Source: Mactromeris polynyma (Eukaryota; Mollusca; Bivalvia; Venerida; Mactridae). From it: DNA of 64,000 nt. The notes under the pieces are model-generated. The model had not been told where the DNA came from, did no database searches, and saw only the letters and a program-made list of their open reading frames with translations. Position numbers and translations under genes: made by a program. This document shows positions 13,101-28,100 of this stretch, in pieces. Every line of letters starts with the position of its first letter. Within the stretch, counting starts at the first letter, position 1. Location of the stretch: positions 16,492,001-16,556,000 of the forward strand of contig JASFXZ010000016.1 in NCBI GenBank assembly GCA_032209605.1, written 5' to 3'.

Positions 13101-16100
13101 CGTGGTGATTTACGCAGTTTGAACCCGTCGCCTTTTGTAGCAATACCCAATAACGACATTGCATTGCCATTAGCGCAAGTTAAGTGTGAGTTGACAACAT
13201 CTGTAACATTAACAACATAATAAATTTCTGCTAATACACTACCTTACGTCCCTCTAGAGTAATATTTGTAACTTATGTCTCAACATTATTACCAATAATT
13301 CCATCAGAAAGACTTTAAGTTGCAATAAGGACTTATTTTGTTGTAGCTACAGACGCATCTTCGTTGCTGGTTAACAACATTGATGGGTGTTCGGTTGTGT
13401 GCTTCGTAATCTACGTCTTTGGACCATCGGAAATCAACGAAAATAAAGAGTGGCTTGGTTTTCCGGGGTAGAGCGCCAGAATCCTATTTAATGTCATGGG
13501 TTTGCTTGAACGTATATATTTCATGTTTCCTTGTGCTTTTCAGGGCTTTGTGCTTTCTGTCTGGCATATCTTGCTCGACGTATTTAATCATTTTTCCTAT
13601 GCCACCATTGGCGCAAATGCCAGGCATAAGGTTTGAGAATTGTTTGGAAAACATGGAAGTAGCGATCAAGATTGATTAACGGAAGTGGTAAGAACTTGAT
13701 ACCAACCGTTGTATAGCGCCATTGACCGATTGTTCGTGTTCCTCAAAACATGACTTTATTACATATAAAATGCGCCAAGTGCCTTGTTCAAGGCAACACA
13801 TCTGATCGTATCTAATGAAATAAATTGCAGATCCCATGTAATCGAGACTGTTATGAGAATTAATTGAATGTCCAGTAGATTCCTTTTTATGACAGTTAGT
13901 GCATGATTAAATGGTATTATGTCTGCCAATCATCTCTTAATGATGTCCACGGCCCTTATTACATACCAAAACGAAAGCATAGGCGTACAGACACAATAAA
14001 GACACTCAATTACCATCAGTCGCTATGTACTGCAGCTATTCTTGACTACAATCTGAAAAGGATAGACTCGATCATGGAGTATAAAAAGTGATTTTGAATA
14101 GGACACCGAAGGTGTCCAGCACGAAATGCAAGTTTTACTAACTTCCTATCATTTTAACGCGCGTATTAATCGCAATGGTAAAAATAACACCCATCAAGTA
14201 TGATATGATTATGATGACAAAATAAAGAAACAGTTTTTTCGGCGCAGGCGCACTAACATGATTTTGCTATTTTCATATCAGTGATGGGTAAACCAATCAA
14301 ATGTTACGTTAAACACCAAGGCAATTTCTCTTCAACCGAAAAACGTTTGTAAAATTGACGCAGATTGGTTAACCTTTCGATAAAGGGTACTTTACCTTAC
14401 CGAAATCCACTGAATTTCGGTGAATTTACCGAAATACATTTTGGATCTGGAGTGACAAGCAATCGTAACATCTCGGTATTTTTTTATGTTGCACAACAAA
14501 TTTTAACCTTCAAATTGGGCCGACCATCTTTTTTTCAGGATATTTCTTGTTTATTTGATAGTATTGGATTGTACGGGCGGCCTGTTTAGTGAATGCGGCC
14601 TTCCAAGTGTGTATCTGCCACACTTGCAAAGTCCTGAAAGTAATACTATGCTCTTTTTGTTATTGTTTTTCATACTAAACGAACATATTTCATACAGTTG
14701 AAACATGAAGAAATATGCATTGTCAAAGAATAAACTAATAATGTATGCCTTTGTATTTGTCGAAAAACGAAATTTGCAACTTGGGGTTTTACACGTTTTG
14801 TGTGAGCGTAACATGATAAGTAAGATATTTTAATTCAAATACGTAACGCAATGGTTCGTTTTAAATGGATTAAATCGTGTACGTTCACAAGGGCCACATA
14901 CATAGTTGAGTATCAACAGATGTATGATCAAAGATATGAAGCATTCTGATTAGAAATTATATTATCAATCAGGACAAAATCTGCAAATCTATGAAATAAC
15001 TGCATCAATGTAATTATTGAAATAATAAAGAAGCTCATCGAAGATATAATAAAAGCAGCATTATCGTCCCATTGCGAGTACCAAATCTGTCAAAGGACTG
15101 ATTTCACTTTATCAGTCTTCATTCGTTTCTTTTTCTATACAAATCCCTCCCTCTCCTTGTTCTCACCACGATTTGAAATTGGCTATTCAAAAGATTTTTC
15201 AGACATTAGTTCATTTAATTCATCTGTAATTGTACTACATAAGTCCGCAATGACAGTTGTTATCGTAACAAAGTATGTTAATCTTGCTGAGATTCGTCTT
15301 GAACCTTTTCATTTTTGTTAGATTAAATTATATCAATTGTATTTTTTTATCAGAAACGGCACATTTCTCTCAAAGCTTGATGTATTACTTTTTAGAATTT
15401 AATTAACAGAAAATCTATCATGCAGTAGCATTCTATTTGGAAAAAAGCGAATGAGATTTCTACTCTTTCAGTTTTATACAGTAGATTGAAAGAAATCAGG
15501 AAAAACTCAATTTGATATATCATTTTTTTATGTTTTAAAGTGTCCTATAAAAAGAATAATCACTCGAGAGAAGTCTTTCCGTAATTCAAAAGGAAATGTA
15601 TGTATTAAGTTGTTACAGAGAAGGCAACTTACACAAGACAATGCATCTCCTAACAGATTCCAGGGAAACGTCAGATTACGATTAGGGATTAAGGAAGTGT
15701 TAGGGCAAATATCTATTGGAATGGGGAAGTAAGGAATTGTTTGGGTGACTATCAATACAACCTTTGAAAATGTAAAGGAACAACAATAGGGAGGAAAAGT
15801 GTGGAATGGATGGAATACACCACATGACAAACTAAGAAAGCAATACAGTGCAACCACTTCATAGAAACACCACATGTTTTTTGCTATTGTTGAGAGATTG
15901 TTTTTTTGAATTCAGCTTAAAGTGTTTTAACAAGTTTTGACAGTGATATAATAAAACGAGATTTTTGTGAGTTGGTTATTTATTAAAATTGTTCGTGTTA
16001 AAGATGTTTAATCCGATGTACTAGTAGCATTAGATGAAGCCCATTCAGATGGCCCAGATACAACTTTGAACATTCCTTTTTGCACAAATAATGCGTTCAC

Positions 16101-19100
16101 AAATATGAAACCTTGTTAAATCGGAGCAAGTTAATCGCTCTAAATGTTCCTGCATCAAGTAAGACATTGTTATAGTGAGGCGTATTTGTTTTCTCTTATA
16201 CAGCATGAATATTCAACCGTGGACTGAATACGATTATCTTTTTTGTTTATGTTTGTGTCATGTAATCGTTCGGTTTCCTCTCTTTGAGGACAGATATATC
16301 CGGTGTTGGCGGCAATGTTCTTTCTGAGCGCTTCTATTAACGCTTCTGTTCTGCTACGATTGCGTGCTATCTTGAGATAGAAATGCAATTGTAATTTTTG
16401 GGTCGTTGATTATGCACTCTGTTGGTTTAAAGGTATCATGCAAAGCAATAACAATGTTTTGACATACACGTGCGCATTTTGATGTATTTCAGTAGAGAAT
16501 TTCGCCCATTCTTGACATATTTGCATAAAATATGTATATGTCGTTGAAAGATAAATTGTTCATGCTTAGAATTGGTTGAATTTCATTGATACAGTTTAAT
16601 GTTTCAATCACGATTTTGACCGCGAAAATATGTCAGCTATCAAAAGCGTTAGACTCCTTGTTACTCTATATACATTTACTAAAGGAGGGTAAAAGGGATG
16701 ACCTCTAGAAGGGATGAAGGGCGAGAACTCTTGACAATATCCAGTTGTAGTGACATTGTGACTATTGATATATCTAATTGCCCATACACTGCATCGGGTA
16801 TAAGGTTGCTTATGAGCTTATTTGTCACATTTGTATAAATAAACATTGATGATGTTCCAAGGGCGTAGATTCATATAGGCAGTGAAGGCCGAGGTCTAAA
16901 CCTTTTTTCAAAAAATCGAAAAATAAAATGGCCAAAACTGCAATAAGATATTTGATGCATGTATTTGATGTTATGGTAAGCATATTTACCGGAACGAAAT
17001 ATACACCAAAAACGCATCTCTGATTATCTAGCCTACACATCAATTTCAGCTAATCTACGCCCCTGTGTTCAAATATATAATTGAACAGTGATATTTACCA
17101 CGTGTAATAACGCAATTTTGATGATATGTGATATGTTCATGCGTCACAGACCGGGTTTAAAAGCTCACTAGAGTTTAATATTGCATTGTTTACTTACCGC
17201 ATGTGTAAATAAATATTCTTAAAGTAGACTGGAAATAGCGTCTATTGATACGGATCAGTAATTAGATAATCACTAAACGCTTATTGGCCATGTAAATGAG
17301 TGTACTTTTGACAATATTTCCCTTAGAAGTATACTTGCAAATTATCCGCACCAGTCAAGTGAATGAGCGGGGGAATTCTTAAATGTGAACTACCAGACGA
17401 AACAATTTCATAAAGATATGTCAAACATTAGAAGATACCATTTCAACCATTTCGATCATTTCGACCATTTCAGAAGCGGTATTTTGTGAAAAGCAAATAT
17501 ACTGTGAAATTAGCAGACACCGATTTTGTTTGATAAATTGCAGCTGATACAGCAGTTTTGGATAAGTTTCGTCTGGTAGACGGATTAGTGTTTTTAATTA
17601 CTAAATACCACGTGATCCCTTAATATTTCCCATGGAAAACCTAGTGAAGGTTAAAGGACAATAATATGGAGGAATAATAAAGAGAAACACAATTCACGTA
17701 TTTGTTGCTGTTCAAGTTTAAAGATGTATCTGGCTCATCTGAACATAAATTTTTTGAATTGGCTTCATCCAGTATTGTTGTTACATTGATTAAAACTTCT
17801 CTTATAAGAACCATTGCAATGTATAACCGATTGAAAATACATGTATCTTTTTTTCTATATTACTAACAGCCAAAACATAAAATAGCCTGATTGTTAAAAA
17901 AACTGGATTTTGTTTTTAATCGTATGATGTACAAACATCTTTCTTCAACAAATATGGATCAATACATTATGAGTTCATTCTTTGTTAATGCATGTTTATT
18001 TAGGTAAACAAAAATGAACACAAAATTAGATTAATAATATGTCTTTAAACTTATTTATTTTACATCGATTGGAAAACAAGTTCTTACAACTTATACTTAT
18101 AACTTTCGATGATTTCTTCCTTGTTACCAACCAGTAATCGCGCCTAATTTCGGGATTGTGAATTTCGCGATCAAACTCCGCTCAACGACCTTCAGATCAG
18201 AAATCTGGGTATCTACCTCTCGACCAATGCGCCTCCCTGTCGCTGCTTTGTGATTGAAACTGTATGTTTAAAGAAAACATTTGTGTCCGCTTCATCCATC
18301 TGGCGATTAATTTATCTAATCAACTGTCATTACCATTTCTTAACTTTTATGTTCTGTTTCTAACCCATTATTCTGCAAACACCCGGCAAAATGTCTTTAA
18401 TTGAATCAGAAATGAGCCACTTAGGAATGTTGTAATTGGGAAACTTGCTTAATAACGACAACAAAAACAGTACATGTGAGATCATTATTACACTTGATAG
18501 TCTTAAATGAAGGAATTAAAATTGAAAACTAATCTATCATGAATCAGGACAAGGAAGCATTATTATTGGCCACTGTATCCAGACCAGATTCAATATCTCA
18601 GGCAATGTACAACCATAAAAAGAGAACTCAAACGGTTTCATGCCAAAAACACTCATGCGATAAATTAATATTCGTTACATGAAATGAGAATGCTAGCAAA
18701 ACATAGACGATTCGTTTTCTTTCATAGAAAAGGATAATCAGAGGAAATATGAACAAAAAGCAATTAAGATCAATCGTGTGTACCGAATTGAATGTGTTTA
18801 CAGACTGAACATATTGCTACAGAAGTTCAAGAGTTTACTGAATGTACCTTCAAACATGTTGTAAATGCATCACCGTGTAAAAACTTTACGTTTGTATTTG
18901 TGCATGTAAGTAAACCATTTCGGAAGAGTTAGACAATTGCAATGCTTTGCAATAAAACAGACGCAAATCCGGCAACGGAATCTCGAGAATTTTCTCATCT
19001 GGTTGGAAGAAAGATTAAGATGTCAGTACTTTTGTACAAGGAACGTCACATACACACGACAATGCCTCCCCATACAGAACCATGGGAAACACCAGCCTTT

Positions 19101-22100
19101 GAAACATTAGTGGATGAAGAGGTGTGAATATGAGTGGCAAATATCTATATGAATAGGTAAATAATGAATTGTGAAGGTGACTATAAAACAACCATTGAGA
19201 ATTTAAGGGGAAAACGAGGACAGAAAAGATTGAATGGGTGGAATACACCACGTGACAAGCTAAGAAAGTCAGTGGCCAAATGCCGAAAAGGGGGACAAGA
19301 GAACACGAATAGTATGTCAAATCAATGTAATTCACATGGCGAAAGGGAAACTTAACATTTATAGAAAACATGGATATAAGAACCATATAGCGATTTACAT
19401 CCTTCGAAATGTCAGAAACAATACTGGGCGTCTAAATATAATGCTTAAGTGACAGTTTTACATCCCGACAAACTAGTTTAAAGCCCCGGTATTTATAGCG
19501 GCAATTCCACAGCTTTGATGTCATTGTGTTACTCGGTTTCTCCTCTTGTTTTCTTAGCTGTGTGCATTCTTGTTTTGTTTCACACGCCTTTCCTTTTTGG
19601 TCTCACTTTTTTATTCTCCATTCTCCTGTTCTATATTTCCTGTCGTACCCAAGGGATGTCTGTGTGTAGAAGCATCGCTTTGTACATGTGGCTGTCACCA
19701 TGTTACTTTTCCTCACTGTTAACATTGCCTTATTTAATAACTGTATCAAATGTATTAAATTTTTCAAAGTACCCAAAAGTCATGACATCTGTGGTTAAAA
19801 CAAATTCTTCAGTTAGTTTCTGTATATGAACATAACAAGCATTGATGATTAAGCTGATGGCGGTAACATAAAATCATATTCATTAATTCAATTTCATAAC
19901 AAATGGAGATGAGTTACATTATACGCTATATTGTACGATGAGTGATCTTATAAAAATATATAAAAATGTTCAATTATTCAAAATTAACCCGGATGTTTCA
20001 CTTTATGAATACTAAAATCGCCCTTGGAGACCCATCACGAGAACAAAGATGACATCCAGTACCAGACACGTGTTTATGAAGATAGTGAAATATTTAGTGC
20101 ATAGTCTGACTTTATGCTCATTCGGGTTCATATTTAGTGTTTAGGATCGTTGGCTGTCCGTCGTCGTCTGTCGTTCGTTAAGATTCTTTTTTAACGTCAT
20201 CTCCTCCCAAACTGCAGAATTGATTGCGCACAAACTTCACAGGAATGATTCTTATGTGAGCTTCTTTCGAAATTGTATAAAAGGTTCCCGTCTATTGCAT
20301 CAGTAGGTCGCAGGAGCTAAACATTTATTTTAATAGTGGAAACAAATCTAGTTGTACAAAACCTTAAGGCCGAGAGGTTTGATTTTTGTTGTGTAGCATC
20401 GTCTAGTACTCCTCCTACCAGCTTGTATAAATTATTTAGTTCTGTCAAAAACGTGGCCGTGTTCCCTATATGCATATAGTATAAATTATAAACGACATTT
20501 CCTCCTTAAAACTCACAGATCCGTGGGTCTAAGTATTGATGCAAAATTGAAAAGAGGAGGGGCACAAACACAACCCAGTAGACTTGTACATGTTCAACCA
20601 TTTCACTTGAAGAGAAACACAACACAACGGCAATTACGCGTGCTCATTGGAATTCAATGAATTTTCAGTTGGACTTTATTCACCATGAAATTCTTATCTA
20701 ATTATTTTACATAATTTGGCGACACTGGCATTGTTACAAATGTTGATGAGACAAATGAGGTACATTAAAATCATGGAAATGTATTTTTCAGTTTGTATAG
20801 ATTCCGTGTCATGTGAATCTGCTATCATCTAATACTGTTCCCCTACCATGAGATATATCGAGGTATGAAAGCGGAACTAGTCTAGTTTGTAAATCTAAAT
20901 AAAGAACCAGCTAGACTAGTTTTTGCTTTAATCCTACAATTTTATTCATTAAAATCTACAGTAAGGATTCCCTGTTGATATGCTTATAACATACTGTCAA
21001 ATATTGTAAAGATATGTTTCGTCTTGAATTTATAATTTTCATTTTTGTTCCATATAATTTGTTTTTGTCGGGTTTTATTTTGCTTCAAGCCTGGTGAGAT
21101 TGTACTAAGAAATTTGATAGGTCTGATATATTGACTGATCAAGTATCAAGATAAAATTGATGAATTTCAAGGAAAATCATATTTTGCAACAAAAACATAA
21201 AACAATCTGTTACAAATGTACAACATATCACAGTTTGACTTTAAAGAGAGAGAATAAGTTGCTACAGGGAACGCCACATACATAAGACAGTGCCTCCCCG
21301 GTAAAACAACAATCCATAAAACATAACTTAAAGGCACTTGAGATGGTTAAAGAGTACGTACACTCGAGCCCATTTCGAATTGGTCATCCCACATTTCTAC
21401 AATTTATAATTTTGATAGAAATCTCTACAGGTCGACTTCTTTGTATAACCATGTATGAATTTAGGATTTAAAGGATTATAGCATGAGTAAGAATGCAGTA
21501 AAACAAAGTAAGTCAAGTTATATTTTTCTGTATTTGTTTTGAAAAGTATGATAATATAAAAAAGTGACCAATTAGAAAAGCACGTGAGTGTACGTTACGG
21601 AACAGAGGCGCAAGGAATGGCCTGGTAGACCATAAGGAATAACTAGGAGAATCACATAGATCAAACAGTGAAGGGGGGAATTAATGGGAACATAATTCTA
21701 AACCAAATTATTATCTGTCAAAATAAAAGCTTCTTCAACACTAACTTAAAGTTATACTTTGCTCATTTTTTGTTCATTTGTTTAATTAACCAAACATGAA
21801 AAATATATTTACTATGGTTAAAACATCACTAAACATGCATTTATAAAGAATGAACTCATAATGTATTAATCCATATGTGTTGAAGAAAGATGTTTGTAAA
21901 TCATAAAACTTTAAAAAACTTCCAGTTTTTTTAACAATCAGGCTATTTTACCGGTTTTGACTGTAAGTAATATGATAAAAAAAAGATTTTTCAATCAGTT
22001 TTACATTGCAATGGCTCTTATTAGAGATGTTTTAGCCAATGTAACAACAATACTGGATAATGCCAATTCAAACATTTTATGTTCAGATGAGCTAGATACA

Positions 22101-25100
22101 TCTTTAAAGGTCAATCTAATCTGATCTATTCAGAATTTATTTGAATATTTAGTTCCCATTGATCCAAAATTTGTCTTAAATTGTCTCTATAATTGCATCA
22201 AATTCTCAGAAATCTAAATGATACATATCCAAGTGGCCTTTATGCCGGTTTCTAGTCAATCACTTGTCATTAAGACAGAAGCGACGTGATTACAATATAG
22301 TATGGTACTGAATTATTCAAATTAATATTTATATGGCAGCATATTCAACTGTTTCGTATCAATTTTACTGATAATTATTCATTACGGACAAAAACAGGTA
22401 AAATATTATTACCACCGACATTCTCTCATTCTGCGCCGAAAAAAGCTTATATCTCTGGCTTGCTAGAGGAGCAGTATATCGTTTATGTTGATGTGTGTCA
22501 GTAATCTTGTTTGGATAATACATACAGTATAGTTTGTGTAAGCTGTTGTTGTATATGCTTTTATTTATCGTCGCCACCGGTTTCCCACATGGGCGACGCC
22601 TCCGGAAGAATGTTAGTCATATTAGATTTGGAGGATAGTGCATGATACAGAAGATGCACCAGTTCCAGAAGCACCCCTGGTTCTTTTACGTGCTTGATGT
22701 AAAGCTCGGTTTTTAAAGTCTCGTCCGAAAGACTTTGTGTAAGCCGTTGTTATGGAGTACTTTATAGTCAGCATAATAATCTCAAGAGCTAACACGTCAA
22801 AAACATTCTCCTTATGACCTATTTTCTGCTACAGTCATGTCACACAATTATATATTACCCATTGATTTAGAGCGTACAGCTAATAAAAGCATTCCACTGT
22901 GGTCGCAGCTGTCTTGTTTTATAACATTATGTGTGATATTTGACGTACGTTTCTAAAACAACTTACCATCAACATGTTCAATATTAACAGAAGAATATTA
23001 TTTGATCTTCAAGTACTGATATCGTGCTGTTCTATGACGAGTGCACGGTTAAACGTGATCGAACCATTTTTCCCTCTGAAAGCAATTACTGTATCTTAAA
23101 TATTCACAAACAATGATTACGAGTGAAACTTGCAGTTATAAAAATAGAAACTAACATGAGCAGTTTTCCATCAAACAAAAAGATGATTGTCAGAATGGAA
23201 GAGTTGAAACAAAACGATAAATACGAGAGGGACATAAAAACATGTCCGCACGAAGATTCGAGCTCATGATAATGTTTGAATACTAGAATAATTATGTAAT
23301 GTAAATTTGTGTGGTGTGTTTTATGAAACTGAGATCTTGTTCTAAATAAAATGTCGACAGAAGGCGGTCTTTTATCAAGTGGAGCATTGGATGTTATTTT
23401 GTCACGCTAATTGGGAAGTCAATGGGTACATAAGATGCACGAAATATCTTGAAAAAAGATGGTCGGCGCAATTTGAAGGTTTAAGATTTGTTGTGCAACA
23501 TAAAAAAAGCCGAGATCTTACGATTGCTGGTCTCTCCAGATTCAATATGGATTCAGTAAATTTTATCGACATTCAGTGTATTTCGGTACGGTAACGCACC
23601 CTTTATCGAAATGTTAACCAAGAGACTTTGAACGCCGTAAGCCACGCATTTTGTTAATCAAATGAAATTAACTATAGAGAGAAAAAAAATCACCTACATC
23701 GTTTCATATCACTTTGTCATAGTGTAGTGAAGATTATCAAAGCATAAAATGACTAGACAGCTCGTTTGATCAGTGTTTGTGAGCTCGGCAAAGCAGACAT
23801 CATTCAGGAACTGTTTTAATCTCTGTTGATTAATTTCTCGCTTTAATGCATCCCATTAACATCGATGTAAGTAAATTACCACAGCAATGTAAGATTGTGT
23901 TAACAAATACTTCCAGAATTGTCTGACAAAAATGAATAAATGTTATACAAATATGTCTGCTGTCTTTAATCAAATTCATTTAGAGTGTAGAATGTTTTTG
24001 CACTGCACCTGAAAACAATCCACAATCAACAACACTTAACAACGACTGTGTATCACTTGGGACAGATAAGCAGACGGGCAGTTTACAGAGCACTTCCGCT
24101 AACAGATTTTCCGAGTCTGCTTTTACTTGCTTGTAGATGATTAGTTTGTCAGTATACAAAACAGTGAAAAGGTGTAACACAGGAGATGGCATTTTGTGAT
24201 TATATTTATGTATGATTAAGCAAGTCTGGTATTGAGTGACCTTTGGTTCTATTTTCCCTGAAAGAGGAATGGAAAGGGAAATGGAATACATGTTGTTTGA
24301 TGAATTGTATGGAGATATGTGTAATCGAATCATCCGATCCAACAGTCATGTGGAGACTAAGTGATTAGATTAAACTTACCGACTAATTGTTTGAGCTGTT
24401 AATTTAAAATCAGTAGAGTTTTTGCATGCATAATTTTTGTAATGTTTAATACGGGAAATGGATACTGTTGTTTAAGTGGGGTTGTTACCAGCTATGGAGA
24501 TATTGCGCATACGTATTTATAAATTGAATATTGTAAAACTGTTTTACGTCTAAAAGTTACGTTTCAATTGAAGCACGCCGACAATACGAAGTTATACAAG
24601 CGTTTGTGACTAACTAGAAAGCAGTAGCGGGCATTGGTTTACTCAATATAGTTTGTAACTAAACATGTTCAACTAAAACAAACCAAAGAGAAGTATTTCT
24701 TAGTGTCAACAAATCAAAATCGACAACCCAAATCTTGACAGATCTAGTTAAAATAATAAATTAACTCCATGACCCGTATTTTCAGAGAACTTTTGGGAAA
24801 TAGAAAATGATTTGTGTGAGGAAAATGAATCATTGTACTCTTAAGTTGGTATCAAATGTAAATGACAACTTCTTATTACAACGAATTGAAGATCACAATT
24901 GACATAAAACCCTCTCAGCAATGACAATCTATCTGACTTATTGAGAATTTATTGCGGAAATGATCGACACCTCGTCTTGATTTTCACCATAATTACATTG
25001 CATTCTCAGTCAGTCGAACTATAATTGACCAACTAGTTTATATTCAATCTCCATGGTATTGAATAATTGAGATTGCAAACTGCTGAATTCGACAATTTTC

Positions 25101-28100
25101 TCATGTAAATGTTCTTCTTAAAGTATTTGTCAATATGTCTGACCCCATACTTGTTAAGGAATTCATTCGCTTGATCTTTCCATACTCTTCCGAGTTTGCC
25201 AATATTATTATTTACGCGCTTTATAAAATTCTATTGAAATGCTATTGTTGAATACATTGATTAGTTCAAACAAATGAACGGAAGCAGAATTGTAATAGTT
25301 TTTATTCTATTAACATGTGTTAGTGCAATTACTCAAAGTTTTAACCAATTAACCGGTCGGGAAGTCATGTCGCAAGTTCACGGATTGGTATCATAATGTA
25401 GCAGCAATGCATCTGCTATTAGCTAACACCGTCTCAGTGTGACTTATATATTTCACAATAAAAAAAAATATATATATAAAAAAAAATATATATATATATA
25501 AAAAAAAAATATACATATATAAAAAAATATATATATATATAAAAAAAAAATATATATATATATATATAAAAAATATATATATAAAAAAAAAGTATTTATA
25601 TACGAAATATATATATATAAACGTCTCAGTGTGACTGAAAGATATTTAAACGGACGTTAAAACCCGACAAACTTAAAATATCATATTCATGTACCATTCA
25701 ATTGTTTCAAAACATGGGAAAACATTTTCCCTCTATAGAGTGCTAAATATTTCTCAGTCATAATTCTATCAATCGCATTCGGTATTTAATATTTTCGGCG
25801 CGTAGTCTTATTCATGCAATTTAAACCCAGTACGTGACAAAGCCATTTCGATGTCTGTGAATTACTTTTAAATTTAGGACCTAATAACTCACTTAACAAT
25901 CGGTGTAAGAAGATAAATAAGGACCGTGTTTCGTCTTGGCATTAGGAAATAATTTACTGGAATGACTGTCTGAAAGATGTGAACAAAATATACGCTAACT
26001 CTCTGTGTCTGCTGCTGTTTATCATTCTTCTATTGACATTGTAGACAGTTTTGCTCTGAAAACTGCAAATAATCCGGCGAAAGTGCGTATACGGACTGAC
26101 TAACATACTGTTGTGCTCATATTCTTGTCAGTGGCAATACACCGTTTGTATTACAAAGACGGCTAAAGGTCTACGTAGACTTTTGTTGTCGTATGAGACC
26201 CATTGTGTATGAAGGGGGAAACACAGACAGTTGACAGTTTGTATTCAAGTACCGAAATGTTATACAATGAACGAAGATGTCGAGCAGGCATTACGCAATG
26301 ACACATACACATTGCACATTTTCTAAAAAGAAGATACCTAAGTTGTGATTTTATATGGAAATCTCTAAGAACAGGTTATGTACAATGCCACAATGGTCTT
26401 CTAAATATGTTTTGATGTACATTTATATACGCGCTTTAGTAAATTGTATTGAACATGTAGCAAACTATTTGTACCACACATGCTATTATTGTTGAATAAA
26501 TTCATACAAGTAAGTTCAAATAAATGAAAGCAGAATTTTAATGGCGTCTTTAAATTTGGGCGTCTTAATTTATTGATTCTTTTAACGCTTGTTTAGGCAA
26601 TAGCTCAAAATAATCTTAACCAATAAAACTACAGTAACTTCGCTTATTTCAATGTGCACCCTTCATCTTTTTGTGAAGACATTTCTTGTTACCTCTACGG
26701 TAGGCATATGCAAAGGAGCAGCCAATTTAGTTAGTGTTACATTGTCTTCACCACTCTTTTCTACAATTGCAAGGGCGATAATTCAGATTTTGCATAAAAA
26801 TACTTCCTAATCTGGTCGGAGATAGTTTCGTGATACGCGTAAAAGGATCATTCATCAATATCACAAGCGTTAATAATCAATTAATTTAGTTAATGATAGC
26901 TCTATTAAATCTTCCTTTCTTCATCACAAGACTCGGTAAACATTACATACATCAAATAAATAAATGAGGTTATTTTAACAATCCGAATAATTATGCAATA
27001 CAGTAGATGGTCATGATTACATCTCTAAATCAACAATACATTATATTTTGCTGCTCAAACATGTTTAAACGCCACAATAAATTACGGTTGAGGAAGAAGA
27101 TATATTAATCTTATAATTCTACTTTATCTGAATGGATTATTTGTGCATAAACAAGCGTACACGTTCAGATTGAACGATTTCTTTACATTAAAGGATCAGA
27201 CACAAAAAAATGATGGATTTTACGGCTTTGGAGTCGACCATCGCGATTCCTATAATTCATGTTCGTTCACGTTTACGCAGAGCATAAATTCACTTAAACC
27301 CAAATGTAACATTGCCATTTCGTAACCTTTGGTAATTAACTGAAATTTACAACTTTTCAGTTGATAAATGACTCGAGTTAAAACCCAGACTTCTAAAGTA
27401 CATTTATTCCAGCTCGCCCAATTGCAGACTGTAGAAACTTTTTTAAAAAAACATCTAGAAAAAAACAACCAAGGCCAAGAGAAAGCCAAAGGGCAATTGT
27501 TCCATGTAATTTCAACCAGTACACATATTTTTTACCAGTCGATTTAGGAAATATATGATAAGCAGAATAATCCGTAATATTAACACCGCGTGGTATATAA
27601 AATACATATTCAGCGACTATAAATTGTCAATGGATGATCGCTATTACCTGACCAAATGGGCGCGGTTTCACAAGACAGTACAACATGTGCCCACCATTCA
27701 GATTGGCTGGTTGTTATTGATAAGGGCTGCTTTTACAATTAGCTACTTATGCAATAATGTAGATTGAAGGCGAACTTTTTCAGTGAAGATATCTGCAAAC
27801 ACTTGCGCCATATTTCACGTCTAATGCCAGGGAAGAAATGGCTTTTTATCAATTCGGTTCAAGAACCTTAACCGATATTAAATATATTTAAATAAATAAT
27901 GTGATTCTTGATTGGCGGGAACTGATTAGATCGATGGCTTATGTCAATGCTGGCTCAATCAAGTTAGAAAGGAAATCACAGAGCATTCTAATGTCTTTGT
28001 TCATTGTGCATGCAATGGTGAATACAGAAGTCGAGCGAGAAATACAGCAAACAAAACACACACAGTCACTCCAAAAGCACGAGGAGGGAGTCATTAGCAT

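Noticed and set aside
15528..15875. 115-codon minus-strand open frame
   Set aside because: Covers a family A copy; the hydrophobic look comes from its pyrimidine-rich strand.
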